From Clostridiales bacterium (GTDB lineage: Bacteria > Bacillota > Clostridia > Lachnospirales > Anaerotignaceae): a DNA stretch of 64,000 nt. The notes below the pieces were generated by a model. The model saw nothing but the letters and a program-made list of their open reading frames with translations. It did not search any database and was not told the DNA's origin. Where the stretch lies: NCBI GenBank assembly GCA_018364635.1, contig JAGZLR010000001.1, positions 76,533 through 140,532 on the forward strand, read 5' to 3'. The position numbers and the translations under genes are program-made. Of the stretch, positions 8,941 through 17,649 are shown piece by piece (the first letter of the stretch is position 1; each line of letters begins with the position of its first letter).

Positions 8941-9675
8941 TTAGAGAATATTGTCTTCTGTTTGCAGAATTTCCTTTAGATCGTTGAGATATTTTTTGCC
9001 GCCTTTTGTGACTTCGTCGCTGTTATGGAAATTGATGAGCCAATAATGGGTAGTCTTGCGGATAAAGCTTACATTTCGCGGGTTAATGATGACAGAACGG
9101 TGAGCCTGGATGAGCGGGGTGCCTTCACAAAGTTCCAATAGTTTCGCCAAGGACAGACGGACACTGATGGTCTCGGATTTGGTGTGAATCACGCTTCTTT
9201 GCTTGATGTGCTCAATAAAGTTAATGTCACTGATGCGGATGCGGTAGGAATCGTGACGGGTGTTGAAGGAAAGGGTGTTATCCTCGTGTTCAGAATCGCT
9301 GGCTGTGACTGCAAAGTTAATGGTATAGATGATGGAGAGAAATTGTTTCATCAAAAGCGGTTTGGTCAGGTAATCGTAACAGTGCAGATGAAGAAAACAA
9401 TACAGAAGATGGTCAATTGTGTCAGAAAGAATGATGATCGGCGTGTTGAAGTACTGCGGTGTCCGGCGAATATAGCGCACAAGGGCCAAGCTTTCTTTGG
9501 AATGCTCAGAGATATCCAACAAGATCATCTGAAAGAGATTTTTTTTCAAAAGTTCATTGGCTTCGTCAACATCTGTCGCATAGGTAAAGGTTGCATAACG
9601 GCTGATTTTCTGCCGGTGGTTTAGAATAAAAGTTTTCGATGTGCTATCGATATTTACTGCTAAAATGTGATACAA
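8941..9675 (-). CDS. Response regulator with LytTR DNA-binding domain
   Basis: This 244-residue protein has an N-terminal receiver domain (about 1-120), with the phospho-acceptor Asp in MILLDIS (D54) and Lys in LTKP. The LytTR domain (about 140-240) includes SDINFIEHIKQRSVIHT and LIQAHRSVIINPRNVSFI, the second being the hallmark 'HRSxIVNxxxV' DNA-binding segment. The first receiver acidic pair is weak (AVNID), so phosphorylation may be atypical. No histidine kinase gene is adjacent. It is divergent from the spoIIIA operon. LytTR regulators usually control virulence, bacteriocin or cell-surface genes, and the target here is unknown. Confidence 0.9.
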   Translation of the reverse strand: MYHILAVNIDSTSKTFILNHRQKISRYATFTYATDVDEANELLKKNLFQMILLDISEHSKESLALVRYIRRTPQYFNTPIIILSDTIDHLLYCFLHLHCYDYLTKPLLMKQFLSIIYTINFAVTASDSEHEDNTLSFNTRHDSYRIRISDINFIEHIKQRSVIHTKSETISVRLSLAKLLELCEGTPLIQAHRSVIINPRNVSFIRKTTHYWLINFHNSDEVTKGGKKYLNDLKEILQTEDNIL

Positions 9676-9837
9676 ATCGATCGTCCTCTCGTGTTTGAAT
9701 TACCCGTATCATACCACAAAAGGAGACGGAAGAAAACTAAAATGTCATAATTTGCAAAAAAATAGATGGGATTTTGTATAGAAGAAATTTGACATAGGAA
9801 GGACAAACTCCGCATAGATAGAAAATGGGTGATGATT

Positions 9838-10794
9838 ATGAAAACAAGTGAAATTTTAGATATTTGTTTTAAAGATATTGAAGTGTATCCGAAGGAATGG
9901 GAGAGGATTGACAGGGATAATATTTATGAAATCCGGATGCGTCCAAACAGAGAAGTCATTATCTATGACAAAAGTGCGGAATGGGTGTTAGGCAACAACA
10001 ATGTTCCAATTTGTGATAATAAAAAAAAGAAGCGCCCCGATCAGAAAACCATCGGCAAAGTGATGGAAGTGTTGAGCGGCTATTCTCTCTATTCCTATGA
10101 GGATGAGATGAAAAACGGTTTTTTGACGTTAGAGGGCGGCCATAGAGTGGGGGTGGCTGGAAGGATGACTACAGACGGATACGGGGAGCAGGTTTTGAGA
10201 AATATTTCCTCCCTTAATATCCGCATTGCAAGACAGCAGTCAGGGTGCAGCAAAGAAATTCAAAAGTATTTGTTGGAGAAGGGAAGATTTTTAAATACGC
10301 TTATCATCTCTCTTCCAGGATGCGGAAAGACCACATTGCTTCGGGATTTGATTCGATGGCTCAGCACGGAAATGAAGTGGAATGTGTCTGTGGCTGACGA
10401 GAGAGGGGAGATTGCCGCCTGCTTCCGCGGTGTACCGCAGTTGGATATTGGGATGCGCTGCGATGTGATGGACGCCTTTCCCAAAGCGGAGAGCATGAAA
10501 TATTTGCTGCGCAGCATGACGCCGGATGTCATTGCCGCAGACGAGATTGGAAGCACAGCGGATTATCTGGCGGCAGAGGAAGTGATTTTAAGCGGCACTG
10601 CCCTGTTGTGCACCGCCCACGGCAGAGACTTTCAGCAGGTGAGCAGGCAGAAATGGATGGGCTGTTTTTTGGATCAGGGATGGTTTCAGAGATATGTGAT
10701 TTTGGAGGATAAGAAATTTTGTGGCAAGGTAAAAGATATTTTGGATGCAAAAGGCAGAAGTCTTTTGCACAAGGAGGGGGAAGGGTGTTTGTAA
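9838..10794 (+). CDS. spoIIIAA: Stage III sporulation protein AA (ATPase)
   Basis: SpoIIIAA is the secretion-type ATPase of the SpoIIIA-SpoIIQ channel that links mother cell and forespore. The start chosen is the ATG at 9838, behind GGGTGATG. The GTG at 9829 and ATG at 9832 lack a binding site. The 318-residue protein has a Walker A motif SLPGCGKTTLLRDL, a Walker B region DVIAADEIGS, and the family's LEGGHRVGVAGR segment. It is the first of eight genes that follow in the canonical order. The upstream 160 bases are shared with the divergent LytTR gene. A CATAGATA string at 9813 could be a sigma-E -10 element, but this is weak. Confidence 0.96.
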   Translation: MKTSEILDICFKDIEVYPKEWERIDRDNIYEIRMRPNREVIIYDKSAEWVLGNNNVPICDNKKKKRPDQKTIGKVMEVLSGYSLYSYEDEMKNGFLTLEGGHRVGVAGRMTTDGYGEQVLRNISSLNIRIARQQSGCSKEIQKYLLEKGRFLNTLIISLPGCGKTTLLRDLIRWLSTEMKWNVSVADERGEIAACFRGVPQLDIGMRCDVMDAFPKAESMKYLLRSMTPDVIAADEIGSTADYLAAEEVILSGTALLCTAHGRDFQQVSRQKWMGCFLDQGWFQRYVILEDKKFCGKVKDILDAKGRSLLHKEGEGCL

Positions 10795-11297
10795 AGGGAA
10801 TTGGACTGTGTTTTGTTTTTTTGGCCTTTGCCCTAGGAGGACAGGCGGTGATTTGGCGGGGAAAGTGGTACGAGAAGGAACTTTTTCAGATGAAAAATGC
10901 CTTTTTCCTGTTTGCTTCTGGAATGGAAGGGGCTGTGCGGCCCCTCGGTGAAATTCTTTTCAGCGCCGGAGAAAAAGCAGGCGGAAGTGTTGGGGCGCTT
11001 TTTCTTGCTGTGGCGGAACAAATGGAGCGCCGGTCCCTCCAATCGGCGGAGGAAATTTGGATGGAGGAGGTAAAAAAAATGGACAGGCTGGAAAAGGGTG
11101 ACTTGGAGATGCTATGTTCCTTTGGAAAAATGCTCTCTCAGACAGATGCGCGGCAACTGATTGTCTCTGCAAGGCAGATGGAGGGCTATGCTGATAGACA
11201 GGAAGGGTATGTACGGGAAAAAAACAACAAAAATAACCAGCTGTACCGTAATTTAGGACTGATGGCAGGGGCTTTGGCGGTTATTGTGCTGGTATAA
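10785..11297 (+). CDS. spoIIIAB: Stage III sporulation protein AB
   Basis: This 170-residue mother-cell membrane protein of the SpoIIIA channel complex resembles type II secretion GspF-like proteins. The start is a GTG at 10785 that overlaps the spoIIIAA stop by ten bases and sits behind AAGGAGGGGGA. It has one hydrophobic helix at each end (GIGLCFVFLAFALGGQAVIW near the start and LGLMAGALAVIVLV at the very end) around an amphipathic helical core. The overlap argues for translational coupling with spoIIIAA. Confidence 0.93.
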   Translation: MFVKGIGLCFVFLAFALGGQAVIWRGKWYEKELFQMKNAFFLFASGMEGAVRPLGEILFSAGEKAGGSVGALFLAVAEQMERRSLQSAEEIWMEEVKKMDRLEKGDLEMLCSFGKMLSQTDARQLIVSARQMEGYADRQEGYVREKNNKNNQLYRNLGLMAGALAVIVLV

Positions 11298-11314
11298 AAA
11301 ACGGAGGGGAAAAA

Positions 11315-11509
11315 ATGGACGTTACGATTGTTTTTCGCATTGCGGCAGTAGGAATTTTGGTGGCGGTATTTAACCAGGTGCTCATTCGGGCTGGACGGGA
11401 GGAACAGGCGATGATGACCACTCTGGCAGGGCTTGTGGTGGTGCTGTTTTGGGTCATCCAATACATCAGCCGGCTGTTTGACACAGTACAGACAATGTTT
11501 CAGCTCTAA
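11315..11509 (+). CDS. spoIIIAC: Stage III sporulation protein AC
   Basis: This 64-residue two-helix membrane protein has the typical SpoIIIAC size. It contains IAAVGILVAVFNQVL and a second hydrophobic stretch LAGLVVVLFWVIQYI. It is part of the eight-gene spoIIIA channel operon, 17 bases after spoIIIAB. The ribosome binding site is GGAGGGG. Confidence 0.95.
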   Translation: MDVTIVFRIAAVGILVAVFNQVLIRAGREEQAMMTTLAGLVVVLFWVIQYISRLFDTVQTMFQL

Positions 11510-11521
11510 GGAGTGGAGGAG

Positions 11522-11914
11522 ATGGAGATTTTTCAGATCGCAGCCGTAGGGCTTGCGGCGGCAGTGCTTGCGGTGATGTTAAAGAAATATCATCCAGAAC
11601 TGGCAATGCTTATTTCTGTGGCGGCAGGAATTGTAATTTTATTTGGGGTGATCAGTCAACTACAGCAGGTGCTGTTATTTTTTCAGGAGATTGTCCGCCG
11701 CAGCGGAATTGAACCCCAATTTTTTTCCATCATTCTAAAGACCATCGGCATTGCCTATGTGTCGGAATTTGCTATGGAGGTGTGCAAGGATGCAGGGGAA
11801 AACGGCATTGCGGCAAAGGTGGAGCTGGCAGGCAAGGTGCTGATTTTGGCGGCGGCTTCCCCTGTGATGTTACGGTTGATGGACACAGTGAACTTGCTGT
11901 TAGAGAAAGGATGA
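11522..11914 (+). CDS. spoIIIAD: Stage III sporulation protein AD
   Basis: This 130-residue membrane protein of the SpoIIIA channel has four hydrophobic segments. It carries the family sequence FFSIILKTIGIAYVSEFA and the acidic CKDAGENGIAAKVELAGK loop seen in SpoIIIAD. The ATG at 11522 is preferred because AAGGAG stands eight bases upstream. A GTG at 11513 would leave no spacing from that site. The gene is 12 bases from spoIIIAC. Confidence 0.95.
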   Translation: MEIFQIAAVGLAAAVLAVMLKKYHPELAMLISVAAGIVILFGVISQLQQVLLFFQEIVRRSGIEPQFFSIILKTIGIAYVSEFAMEVCKDAGENGIAAKVELAGKVLILAAASPVMLRLMDTVNLLLEKG

Positions 11915-11918
11915 ACCA

Positions 11919-13043
11919 ATGAAAAAAATACTTTTCCTTGTAATTTTCTGTTTTGTGTTCTTTTGGCCAAAGACAGTATCTGCCGCTGGGGAGGAGATTT
12001 TTAATCAGGCGGCGGAAGCCTTTGATTTTTCAGACATTGACGCCCAGGCGGCAGAGATTTTTGACGGGGAGGAAACGTTGACTTTTTCTTCTCTGTTTTC
12101 CAGCATTATCTCAGGGGAGGAGGACTTTTCTTTTCATACTATCGTTTCAGGAGGGACGCAGATTTTTTTTCAGGAGATTGGAGATATTTTAAGTCTCAGT
12201 GGGAAAATTTTACTCATCAGCGTCTTTGGGTCCCTCCTTACTCTGCCTGGAAGCTCCTTTGGAAGAAAATCTACAGCGGAGATTGGGTTTTTTGTCTGTT
12301 ATCTGACAGCGGCAGTGTTGATTTTTACGTCCTTTCAAAAGGATGTGGCGTTGGCAGAACAGACGGTAGCGCGGATGAAAAATACGGTTCTTGCCATGAC
12401 GCCGGTGTTTATTGCCATGACATCTTCTTCCGGCGAGATTGCAAGAGCTTCTGCAAGCGGCAGCGTCATTGGTGCTTTCGCCGTCTTTTTTTCCAACTTT
12501 GTCCAGTGGTTTCTTTTGCCGGCAGTGACGACAGCGGCGTCCTTGTCGGTTTTAAACCGGATGACGGAAAAAAATATTCTCTCCAACCTGACAGAGATCA
12601 TCACCTTTTTTGTCAGAGGCAGTTTAAAAGCGGCAGCGGCAATTTTTATGGGGATTTTATCTCTGCAAAGAATTGGCGTTTCAGGGCTGGATGCGGTGAC
12701 AGCCAAGGCGGCCAAAACAGTGGTAGGAGCAGTGCCGGTCATTGGAGACGCCATGACTGGTGCGGCAGAGACGGCTCTTGCGGTGACAGGGCTGATTCGA
12801 AACAGCGCGGCAGCGGCAGCAGCGGTGTTATTGATTGCAGGGGCTATGGTGCCGGTGATGAAGCTTGCGGCGGCAGGGTTTATTTACAAACTGTCGGCGG
12901 CTTTTTTACAGCCCATCAGCGAGTCAAGAATCAGTTCCTGCCTGGCGGACATGGGGAACTTTGTTTTTCTATTGGTGAGTATTATTTTTGCGGCGGAACT
13001 GGTATTTATTTTTGCGGTACTGATTTTGCTTGTAAAAATATAG
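11919..13043 (+). CDS. spoIIIAE: Stage III sporulation protein AE
   Basis: This 374-residue polytopic membrane protein is the largest membrane component of the SpoIIIA channel. A signal peptide (VIFCFVFFWPKTVSAAG) is followed by an acidic extracytoplasmic region and about seven hydrophobic helices with many Ala and Ser residues. Family-like segments include VPVIGDAMTGAAETALAVTG. It sits four bases after spoIIIAD in canonical order, which makes the assignment firm. Confidence 0.95.
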   Translation: MKKILFLVIFCFVFFWPKTVSAAGEEIFNQAAEAFDFSDIDAQAAEIFDGEETLTFSSLFSSIISGEEDFSFHTIVSGGTQIFFQEIGDILSLSGKILLISVFGSLLTLPGSSFGRKSTAEIGFFVCYLTAAVLIFTSFQKDVALAEQTVARMKNTVLAMTPVFIAMTSSSGEIARASASGSVIGAFAVFFSNFVQWFLLPAVTTAASLSVLNRMTEKNILSNLTEIITFFVRGSLKAAAAIFMGILSLQRIGVSGLDAVTAKAAKTVVGAVPVIGDAMTGAAETALAVTGLIRNSAAAAAAVLLIAGAMVPVMKLAAAGFIYKLSAAFLQPISESRISSCLADMGNFVFLLVSIIFAAELVFIFAVLILLVKI

Positions 13044-13055
13044 GGGGCGAGTGGA

Positions 13056-13529
13056 ATGATTGGAGCGGTTCGGACATATATAAATACCATAATGCTGTTT
13101 TTAATCCTCTCTGTTTTTGCACAGATGCTTCTGCCGGACCATACGTTTCGCAAGTGGGTGCAGTTTGTGCTGGGGATTATGCTGATACTGTTGGTGTTTT
13201 CGCCTTTAGCCAAAGGTAGTTTTGAGCAGAATATTTTTCTGCCGCAAGAAAAGGTTTTTTCCTATTTTGGCGAGACACAGCACTATGAAAAGGAGGGACG
13301 ACAGGCGTTTTTAACAATATATGAAGAGGAATTGACAAGGGAAATTACTGGGCTTTTGGCGGAGGAAGGGATTTTTGACGGGGAGGTTCAAATCAAGTTT
13401 TCGCCGGATACAGAAGAGGTAGAGGAGATTCAGATTGAGACGGGCCAGAGGATTGACGGCGCTGTCAAAGAAAAAATCAGCCATATGGCCGCCATAGAAA
13501 CAGAAGCTATTTTCGTTGAAGAAAAATAA
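13056..13529 (+). CDS. spoIIIAF: Stage III sporulation protein AF
   Basis: This 157-residue protein has two N-terminal membrane helices (TIMLFLILSVFAQMLL and VQFVLGIMLILLVFSPLA), with a PDHTFRKWVQFV segment between them, which is typical of SpoIIIAF. An alpha/beta ring-building domain follows, of the type related to EscJ/PrgK and SpoIIIAG. It is the sixth gene of the operon and lies 12 bases after spoIIIAE. Confidence 0.92.
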   Translation: MIGAVRTYINTIMLFLILSVFAQMLLPDHTFRKWVQFVLGIMLILLVFSPLAKGSFEQNIFLPQEKVFSYFGETQHYEKEGRQAFLTIYEEELTREITGLLAEEGIFDGEVQIKFSPDTEEVEEIQIETGQRIDGAVKEKISHMAAIETEAIFVEEK

Positions 13530-13550
13530 AAATACAGAGGGTGGGAATCA

Positions 13551-14111
13551 ATGGGAGAAACGTTTTGGAAGAAATTTACTTCGCCGGGAAACAAAAAGTG
13601 GAAACAGCACATGCTTCTTCTTTTTTGCGCCGGTGTTTCCTTGGTCTTTTTGGGAAACTCCTGGATGAAAAACGACCAAGAGCCGTTGCCCCAACAACCC
13701 AAGGAGGAGATCACAGCGCTGACGGAAACTGATGAGGAACAAAAGCTGGAGGAACGGCTGGAAACGATTTTACGTCAGGTGGACGGCGCAGGGGATGTGA
13801 AAGTGATGATCACCTTAAAGTCTGAGGATGAGATTGACGTGGCGCAGCAGACAAAAAGCAGCAGTTCAAAAGCGTCAGGGGCAGGGGAGAACACGTCAGA
13901 GGAGATGGAAAATGAGTTTGTTATTTTAGAGGACAGCAAAAACGGGAGCAGGCCGTTAGTGGTAAAACGACTGCATCCAGAGACGGAAGGCGTGGTCATT
14001 GTGGCACAAGGCGGCGATGATCCGGCAGTGAGAAACAGTCTGTCCCAGGCAGCAGAAGCGCTGTTAAATGTACCGGCACACAAAATACAGGTTTTAAAAA
14101 TGAAAGGATAA
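13551..14111 (+). CDS. spoIIIAG: Stage III sporulation protein AG
   Basis: This 186-residue bitopic protein forms the large ring of the SpoIIIA channel in B. subtilis. One transmembrane helix (LLLFCAGVSLVFLGNSW) is followed by a linker and a ring-building motif domain. The segment LPQVDGAGDVKVMITL-like (here ILRQVDGAGDVKVMITLK) and the C-terminal EGVVIVAQGGDDPAVRNSLS are classic for the family. It lies 21 bases after spoIIIAF. Confidence 0.96.
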   Translation: MGETFWKKFTSPGNKKWKQHMLLLFCAGVSLVFLGNSWMKNDQEPLPQQPKEEITALTETDEEQKLEERLETILRQVDGAGDVKVMITLKSEDEIDVAQQTKSSSSKASGAGENTSEEMENEFVILEDSKNGSRPLVVKRLHPETEGVVIVAQGGDDPAVRNSLSQAAEALLNVPAHKIQVLKMKG

Positions 14112-14124
14112 AGGAGGAATTCAA

Positions 14125-14787
14125 ATGTTTATTATAAAGAGGAATCAAGTGATTGTAACGGCTTTAGTGGTGATGATTGCCGTGGCAGGGTATCTGAATT
14201 TTACGGAGACCAGTCAGGGGGAGAGCACTGCCTCTGTGATGCAGACCGATTCTGACGCTGTGTTAAACGCAGAGGGGGATGGAATGTATACTTTAGCAGA
14301 TAACGGCGAGGAGGATTTTACCGTAGCTCAAGGGGAGACGGACCCAATTACAGGGGAAGTGGTGGCGAGCGCAGAGGAGGGGTCTTCGGAGGACGACACA
14401 GGAGCTGCTGTGTTTGTCAACGCTTCTGCAGCGCCGGATACATATTTCGCCCAGGCGAAGCTGGAACGGGAACAGGCTAGGGCAAAACAAAAAGATCTGC
14501 TGACAGAAATGATTAATAACGGCAACGTAGACCAGCAGCAGAAAGCCAAATGTGCGGAGAGCATGATGGATATTCAAAAGAGAATCGAAAAAGAAACAGC
14601 GGCGGAGGCGATGATTGAGTCCAAAGGGTTTAAGGAGGCTTATGTGCGCATTGATGACGAGACGGTGGACGTCGTGGTGGAAAAAGCCGAATTATCCGAC
14701 GCAGAGACAGCGCAGATTATGGATATTGTGAAAAGAAAAACAGGATTCAGCGATGACAAAATCCGCATCAGCCCTCTGAAAAAATAA
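14125..14787 (+). CDS. spoIIIAH: Stage III sporulation protein AH
   Basis: SpoIIIAH is the mother-cell partner of forespore SpoIIQ in the channel across the intermembrane space. The 220-residue product has one N-terminal helix after MFIIKRNQVIVTALV. An acidic low-complexity linker follows, then the conserved DTYFAQAKLEREQARAKQK segment and a C-terminal ring-building domain. It is the last gene of the operon and is closed by the terminator at 14811. All eight spoIIIA genes are intact, so this host very probably makes endospores. Confidence 0.96.
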   Translation: MFIIKRNQVIVTALVVMIAVAGYLNFTETSQGESTASVMQTDSDAVLNAEGDGMYTLADNGEEDFTVAQGETDPITGEVVASAEEGSSEDDTGAAVFVNASAAPDTYFAQAKLEREQARAKQKDLLTEMINNGNVDQQQKAKCAESMMDIQKRIEKETAAEAMIESKGFKEAYVRIDDETVDVVVEKAELSDAETAQIMDIVKRKTGFSDDKIRISPLKK

Positions 14788-14810
14788 GAAAAGAAAAAGA
14801 AAAGCAAAAA

Positions 14811-14840
14811 AGCAGATTCCAAAAGAATTCTGCTTTTTTT
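14811..14840 (+). terminator. Terminator of the spoIIIA operon
   Basis: The stem AGCAGA...TCTGCT with a weakly paired interior is followed by a run of seven T, 24 bases after spoIIIAH. Confidence 0.8.
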
Positions 14841-14927
14841 GTCTGGAAAAAGAGGACAGGCTCTTTCCAAGAAAAAAGTTGTGTGATATAGTGGGTATAC
14901 TATGGAAAGAGAAAAGAGGTCGTATGG

Positions 14928-15734
14928 ATGGCATATTTGGGATTTATCGGTACAGGAAATATGGGCGGCGCTTTGGCACAGGCAGCGGTGAAAAATGTAG
15001 AGCCAAAAGAAATTTTACTGTCCAACAAAACAGCCCAGAAGGCGGAGAGATTGGCTCAGCAGCTAGGGTGCAGGGCGGTGGATAACCTGACGGCTGCAAG
15101 GGAGAGCAAGTTTCTTTTTTTGGGCGTAAAACCGCAGATGATGGCAGGGCTATTGGAGGAAATCGGTCCTGTATTAAGACAGAGAACAGACAGAGTGATT
15201 CTTGTGACCATAGCCGCAGGGCTTACGATGGAACGGATTAACGAGATGGCCGGCGATGTTTTTCCTGTCATTCGGCTGATGCCAAATACCCCTGTGGCTG
15301 TTGGGGAAGGAATGACGGCTATGGCGGTCAATGATTTGGTGACAAAGGAGGAGGCGGCGCAGTTTCAGCAGGCGATGGCAGCTTCTGGACGGATTGATTT
15401 GTTGGAGGAGCGGCTCATTGACGCCCACAGCGCTGTGGCAGGTTGCGGGCCGGCTTATGTCTGTCTTTTGATGGAGGCGCTGGCTGACGGCGGCGTTTTG
15501 TGCGGGCTTCCGCGGAAAAAGGCCATGGAATACGCGGCGCAGATGATAAAGGGAACGGCAGAGCTTTATTTACAGACCGGCACCCATCCGGCAGAGATGA
15601 AAGATGCTGTCTGCTCACCGGCGGGAAGCACCATTGCTGGGGTGAAGGCGCTGGAGAAAGCAGGATTTCGCTATGGAGCCATAGACGCCGTGTGCGCTGC
15701 CTATGAAAAGACGCAGGAGCTGGGGAAAAAGTAA
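14928..15734 (+). CDS. proC: Pyrroline-5-carboxylate reductase
   Basis: ProC reduces 1-pyrroline-5-carboxylate to proline with NAD(P)H, the last step of proline synthesis. The 268-residue length is standard. Motifs are the dinucleotide-binding GFIGTGNMGGALA (residues 5-17), FLGVKPQMM, RLMPNTPVAVGEG (the P5C reductase substrate loop) and the C-terminal SPAGSTIAGVKALEKAGFR signature. It is a single gene after the spoIIIA terminator, with AGAGGT as its binding site. Confidence 0.97.
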   Translation: MAYLGFIGTGNMGGALAQAAVKNVEPKEILLSNKTAQKAERLAQQLGCRAVDNLTAARESKFLFLGVKPQMMAGLLEEIGPVLRQRTDRVILVTIAAGLTMERINEMAGDVFPVIRLMPNTPVAVGEGMTAMAVNDLVTKEEAAQFQQAMAASGRIDLLEERLIDAHSAVAGCGPAYVCLLMEALADGGVLCGLPRKKAMEYAAQMIKGTAELYLQTGTHPAEMKDAVCSPAGSTIAGVKALEKAGFRYGAIDAVCAAYEKTQELGKK

Positions 15735-15794
15735 GGGGCAGGACCGGTTGAAATAGAGATCGATGAGAGTAAGAGATAGAAAGGATTTGTAAGA

Positions 15795-16319
15795 ATGAAA
15801 AGAATTGGAAAGTTTGAGAAAGTTTCTTTCAAACAGTTTGAGGAAAGCTTTGGGCCGCTGTATCCACAGATGACTGCGGAGGAGATCAAAGACGTTTACG
15901 ACAGCATTTGTCTGCCGCGGCGGGCCACAAAAGGAAGTGCAGGATATGATATTTTTACCCCTGTGGATGTGACTTTAAAGCCTGGTGAGACCATCAAGCT
16001 TGCCACAGGCATTCGGATTTATATGGAGGACGGCTGGGTATTTCAGTGTTATCCGCGCAGCGGTCTTGGCTTTAAATATCGTTTGCAGCTAAATAATACG
16101 GTGGGGATCATTGACAGCGATTACTATCACTCAGACAACGAGGGGCATCTATTTGCAAAAATTACCAACGACTCCAACGAGGGGAAAACGGTTACCCTTT
16201 CTGCCGGAGAAGCCTTTATGCAGGGGATTTTTATGGAATACGGCATTACCTTTGATGATGACGCTGACGGCATTAGAAACGGCGGTTTAGGAAGCACTTC
16301 GGGAAAAACAAAGGCATAA
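15795..16319 (+). CDS. dut: dUTP diphosphatase-like protein
   Basis: This trimeric-type dUTPase family protein (174 residues) would hydrolyse dUTP to dUMP. All the motifs are readable: GSAGYD (motif 1), PRSGLGFKY (motif 2), NTVGIIDSDYY (motif 3, with the catalytic Asp), the motif 4 region LSAGEAFMQGIF, and GGLGSTSGKTKA at the C-terminus (motif 5, Phe replaced by Leu). About 40 extra N-terminal residues precede motif 1, a form common in Clostridia. It could alternatively be a dCTP deaminase relative, but motif 3 favours dUTPase. Confidence 0.9.
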   Translation: MKRIGKFEKVSFKQFEESFGPLYPQMTAEEIKDVYDSICLPRRATKGSAGYDIFTPVDVTLKPGETIKLATGIRIYMEDGWVFQCYPRSGLGFKYRLQLNNTVGIIDSDYYHSDNEGHLFAKITNDSNEGKTVTLSAGEAFMQGIFMEYGITFDDDADGIRNGGLGSTSGKTKA

Positions 16320-16468
16320 TCACAGTTAAATATCAGGTTTTTTCGGCGAAAGAGAGAAAAAACGCTGAAAACCGCCTAAAACTCAGATTTTATTGTCATT
16401 GATATTGCGTTTGATGGGAAAAAGCGATATAATAAAACCATCGCAAAAGAAAGAGGGATGATTCCAGC

Positions 16469-17347
16469 ATGGTAAGGAGTATGACCGGCTACGGCAGAGG
16501 TGAACACACAGACGGAGACCGGAAGTTTATCGTAGAAATCAAATCGGTGAATCACCGGTATAATGACATGACAGTAAAACTGCCGCGGGGTTTAAATCCT
16601 TTGGAAGACAAAATTCGCAAGGAACTTGCCCAATGGATTTCCCGTGGAAAGACAGATGTATATATTACGTTTGAAGATTATTCCGGCGGTGATGCCTTGG
16701 TACGGGTCAACGAGGATTTGGCCCAAGGGTATTACGGCGCTTTGCAGAAGTTGAAAGAAAAGTTTCATATTGATTCGGAGGATGAGCTCACTTTATTGGG
16801 CCGGTTTCCGGAAGTGATTACAGTGGAAAAAGGCGAGGAAGACGAGCAGACGCTGTATGAGGCGTTATTGCCGGCGTTAAGAGAAGCGGCGGAAAAGTTT
16901 TCAGCCATGCGGCAGCGCGAGGGGGAAGCGCTGAGAGCCGATATTGAAAAAAAGTGCGGCGGTTTGGCGGAGATGGTAGAAAAAATTAAGGAGCGGTCGC
17001 CGTTTGTTGTGGAAGAATACCAACAAAAATTGCAGGCAAGGCTGGAGGAACTTCTCAAAGGCATTGAGATTGACCCACAGCGGATTGCCACAGAAGCGGC
17101 AGTTTTTGCAGATCGGTCCTGTGTGGATGAAGAGATTACAAGGTTGGAAAGCCACATCGGTCAGATGTATGAAATTTTTGCCGCAGGAGGACTGGTTGGA
17201 CGAAAACTGGACTTTTTGGTTCAGGAGATGAATCGGGAAACCAATACCATTGCGTCTAAAGCCAATGATCTTGCCATTACTAAGCTGACCATTGACATGA
17301 AAAGTGAGATTGAAAAAATTCGGGAACAGATTCAAAATATTGAGTAG
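16469..17347 (+). CDS. yicC: YicC-family endoribonuclease-like protein
   Basis: YicC proteins have been reported to act as endoribonucleases, and their physiological role is less clear. The 292-residue product has the hallmark start RSMTGYGRGE, then EIKSVNHRYNDMTVKLPR, and the C-terminal DUF1732 region GRKLDFLVQEMNRETNTIASK with NDLAITKLTIDMKSEIEKIREQ. It heads a cluster yicC-remA-gmk-rpoZ-priA that is widely conserved in Bacillota. Confidence 0.95.
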   Translation: MVRSMTGYGRGEHTDGDRKFIVEIKSVNHRYNDMTVKLPRGLNPLEDKIRKELAQWISRGKTDVYITFEDYSGGDALVRVNEDLAQGYYGALQKLKEKFHIDSEDELTLLGRFPEVITVEKGEEDEQTLYEALLPALREAAEKFSAMRQREGEALRADIEKKCGGLAEMVEKIKERSPFVVEEYQQKLQARLEELLKGIEIDPQRIATEAAVFADRSCVDEEITRLESHIGQMYEIFAAGGLVGRKLDFLVQEMNRETNTIASKANDLAITKLTIDMKSEIEKIREQIQNIE

Positions 17348-17370
17348 GGACTTTAGGGGAGGACTGCGTC

Positions 17371-17646
17371 ATGGAAAATATCAGGTTTTTGAACATTGGA
17401 TACGGAAATATTGTAGCAGCAAACAGAATTATTGCAATTGTTAGTCCAGAATCTGCTCCAATTAAAAGGATTGTGCAGGAGGCCAAAGACAGCAGCAACA
17501 TCATTGACGCTACCTACGGCAGAAAGACAAGAGCGGTTATCATTATGGATAACGGACATGTGGTTTTAAGCTCCATTATGCCGGAGACTGTGGGAAGCAG
17601 ACTTTCCGGTGAGTGGAATGCGCAGAAAGAAAAGGAGTCAAAATAA
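17371..17646 (+). CDS. remA: RemA-like DUF370 regulator
   Basis: This 91-residue DUF370 protein belongs to the family of RemA, the DNA-binding activator of matrix genes in Bacillus. The sequence has the strongly conserved FLNIGYGNIVAANRIIAIV, ESAPIKRIVQEAK and IDATYGRKTRAVIIMDNGHVV (quoted here in parts) of the family. It is short and stands between yicC and gmk, with four bases to gmk, as in many Firmicutes. Its target in this organism is unknown. Confidence 0.93.
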   Translation: MENIRFLNIGYGNIVAANRIIAIVSPESAPIKRIVQEAKDSSNIIDATYGRKTRAVIIMDNGHVVLSSIMPETVGSRLSGEWNAQKEKESK

Positions 17647-17649
17647 ACG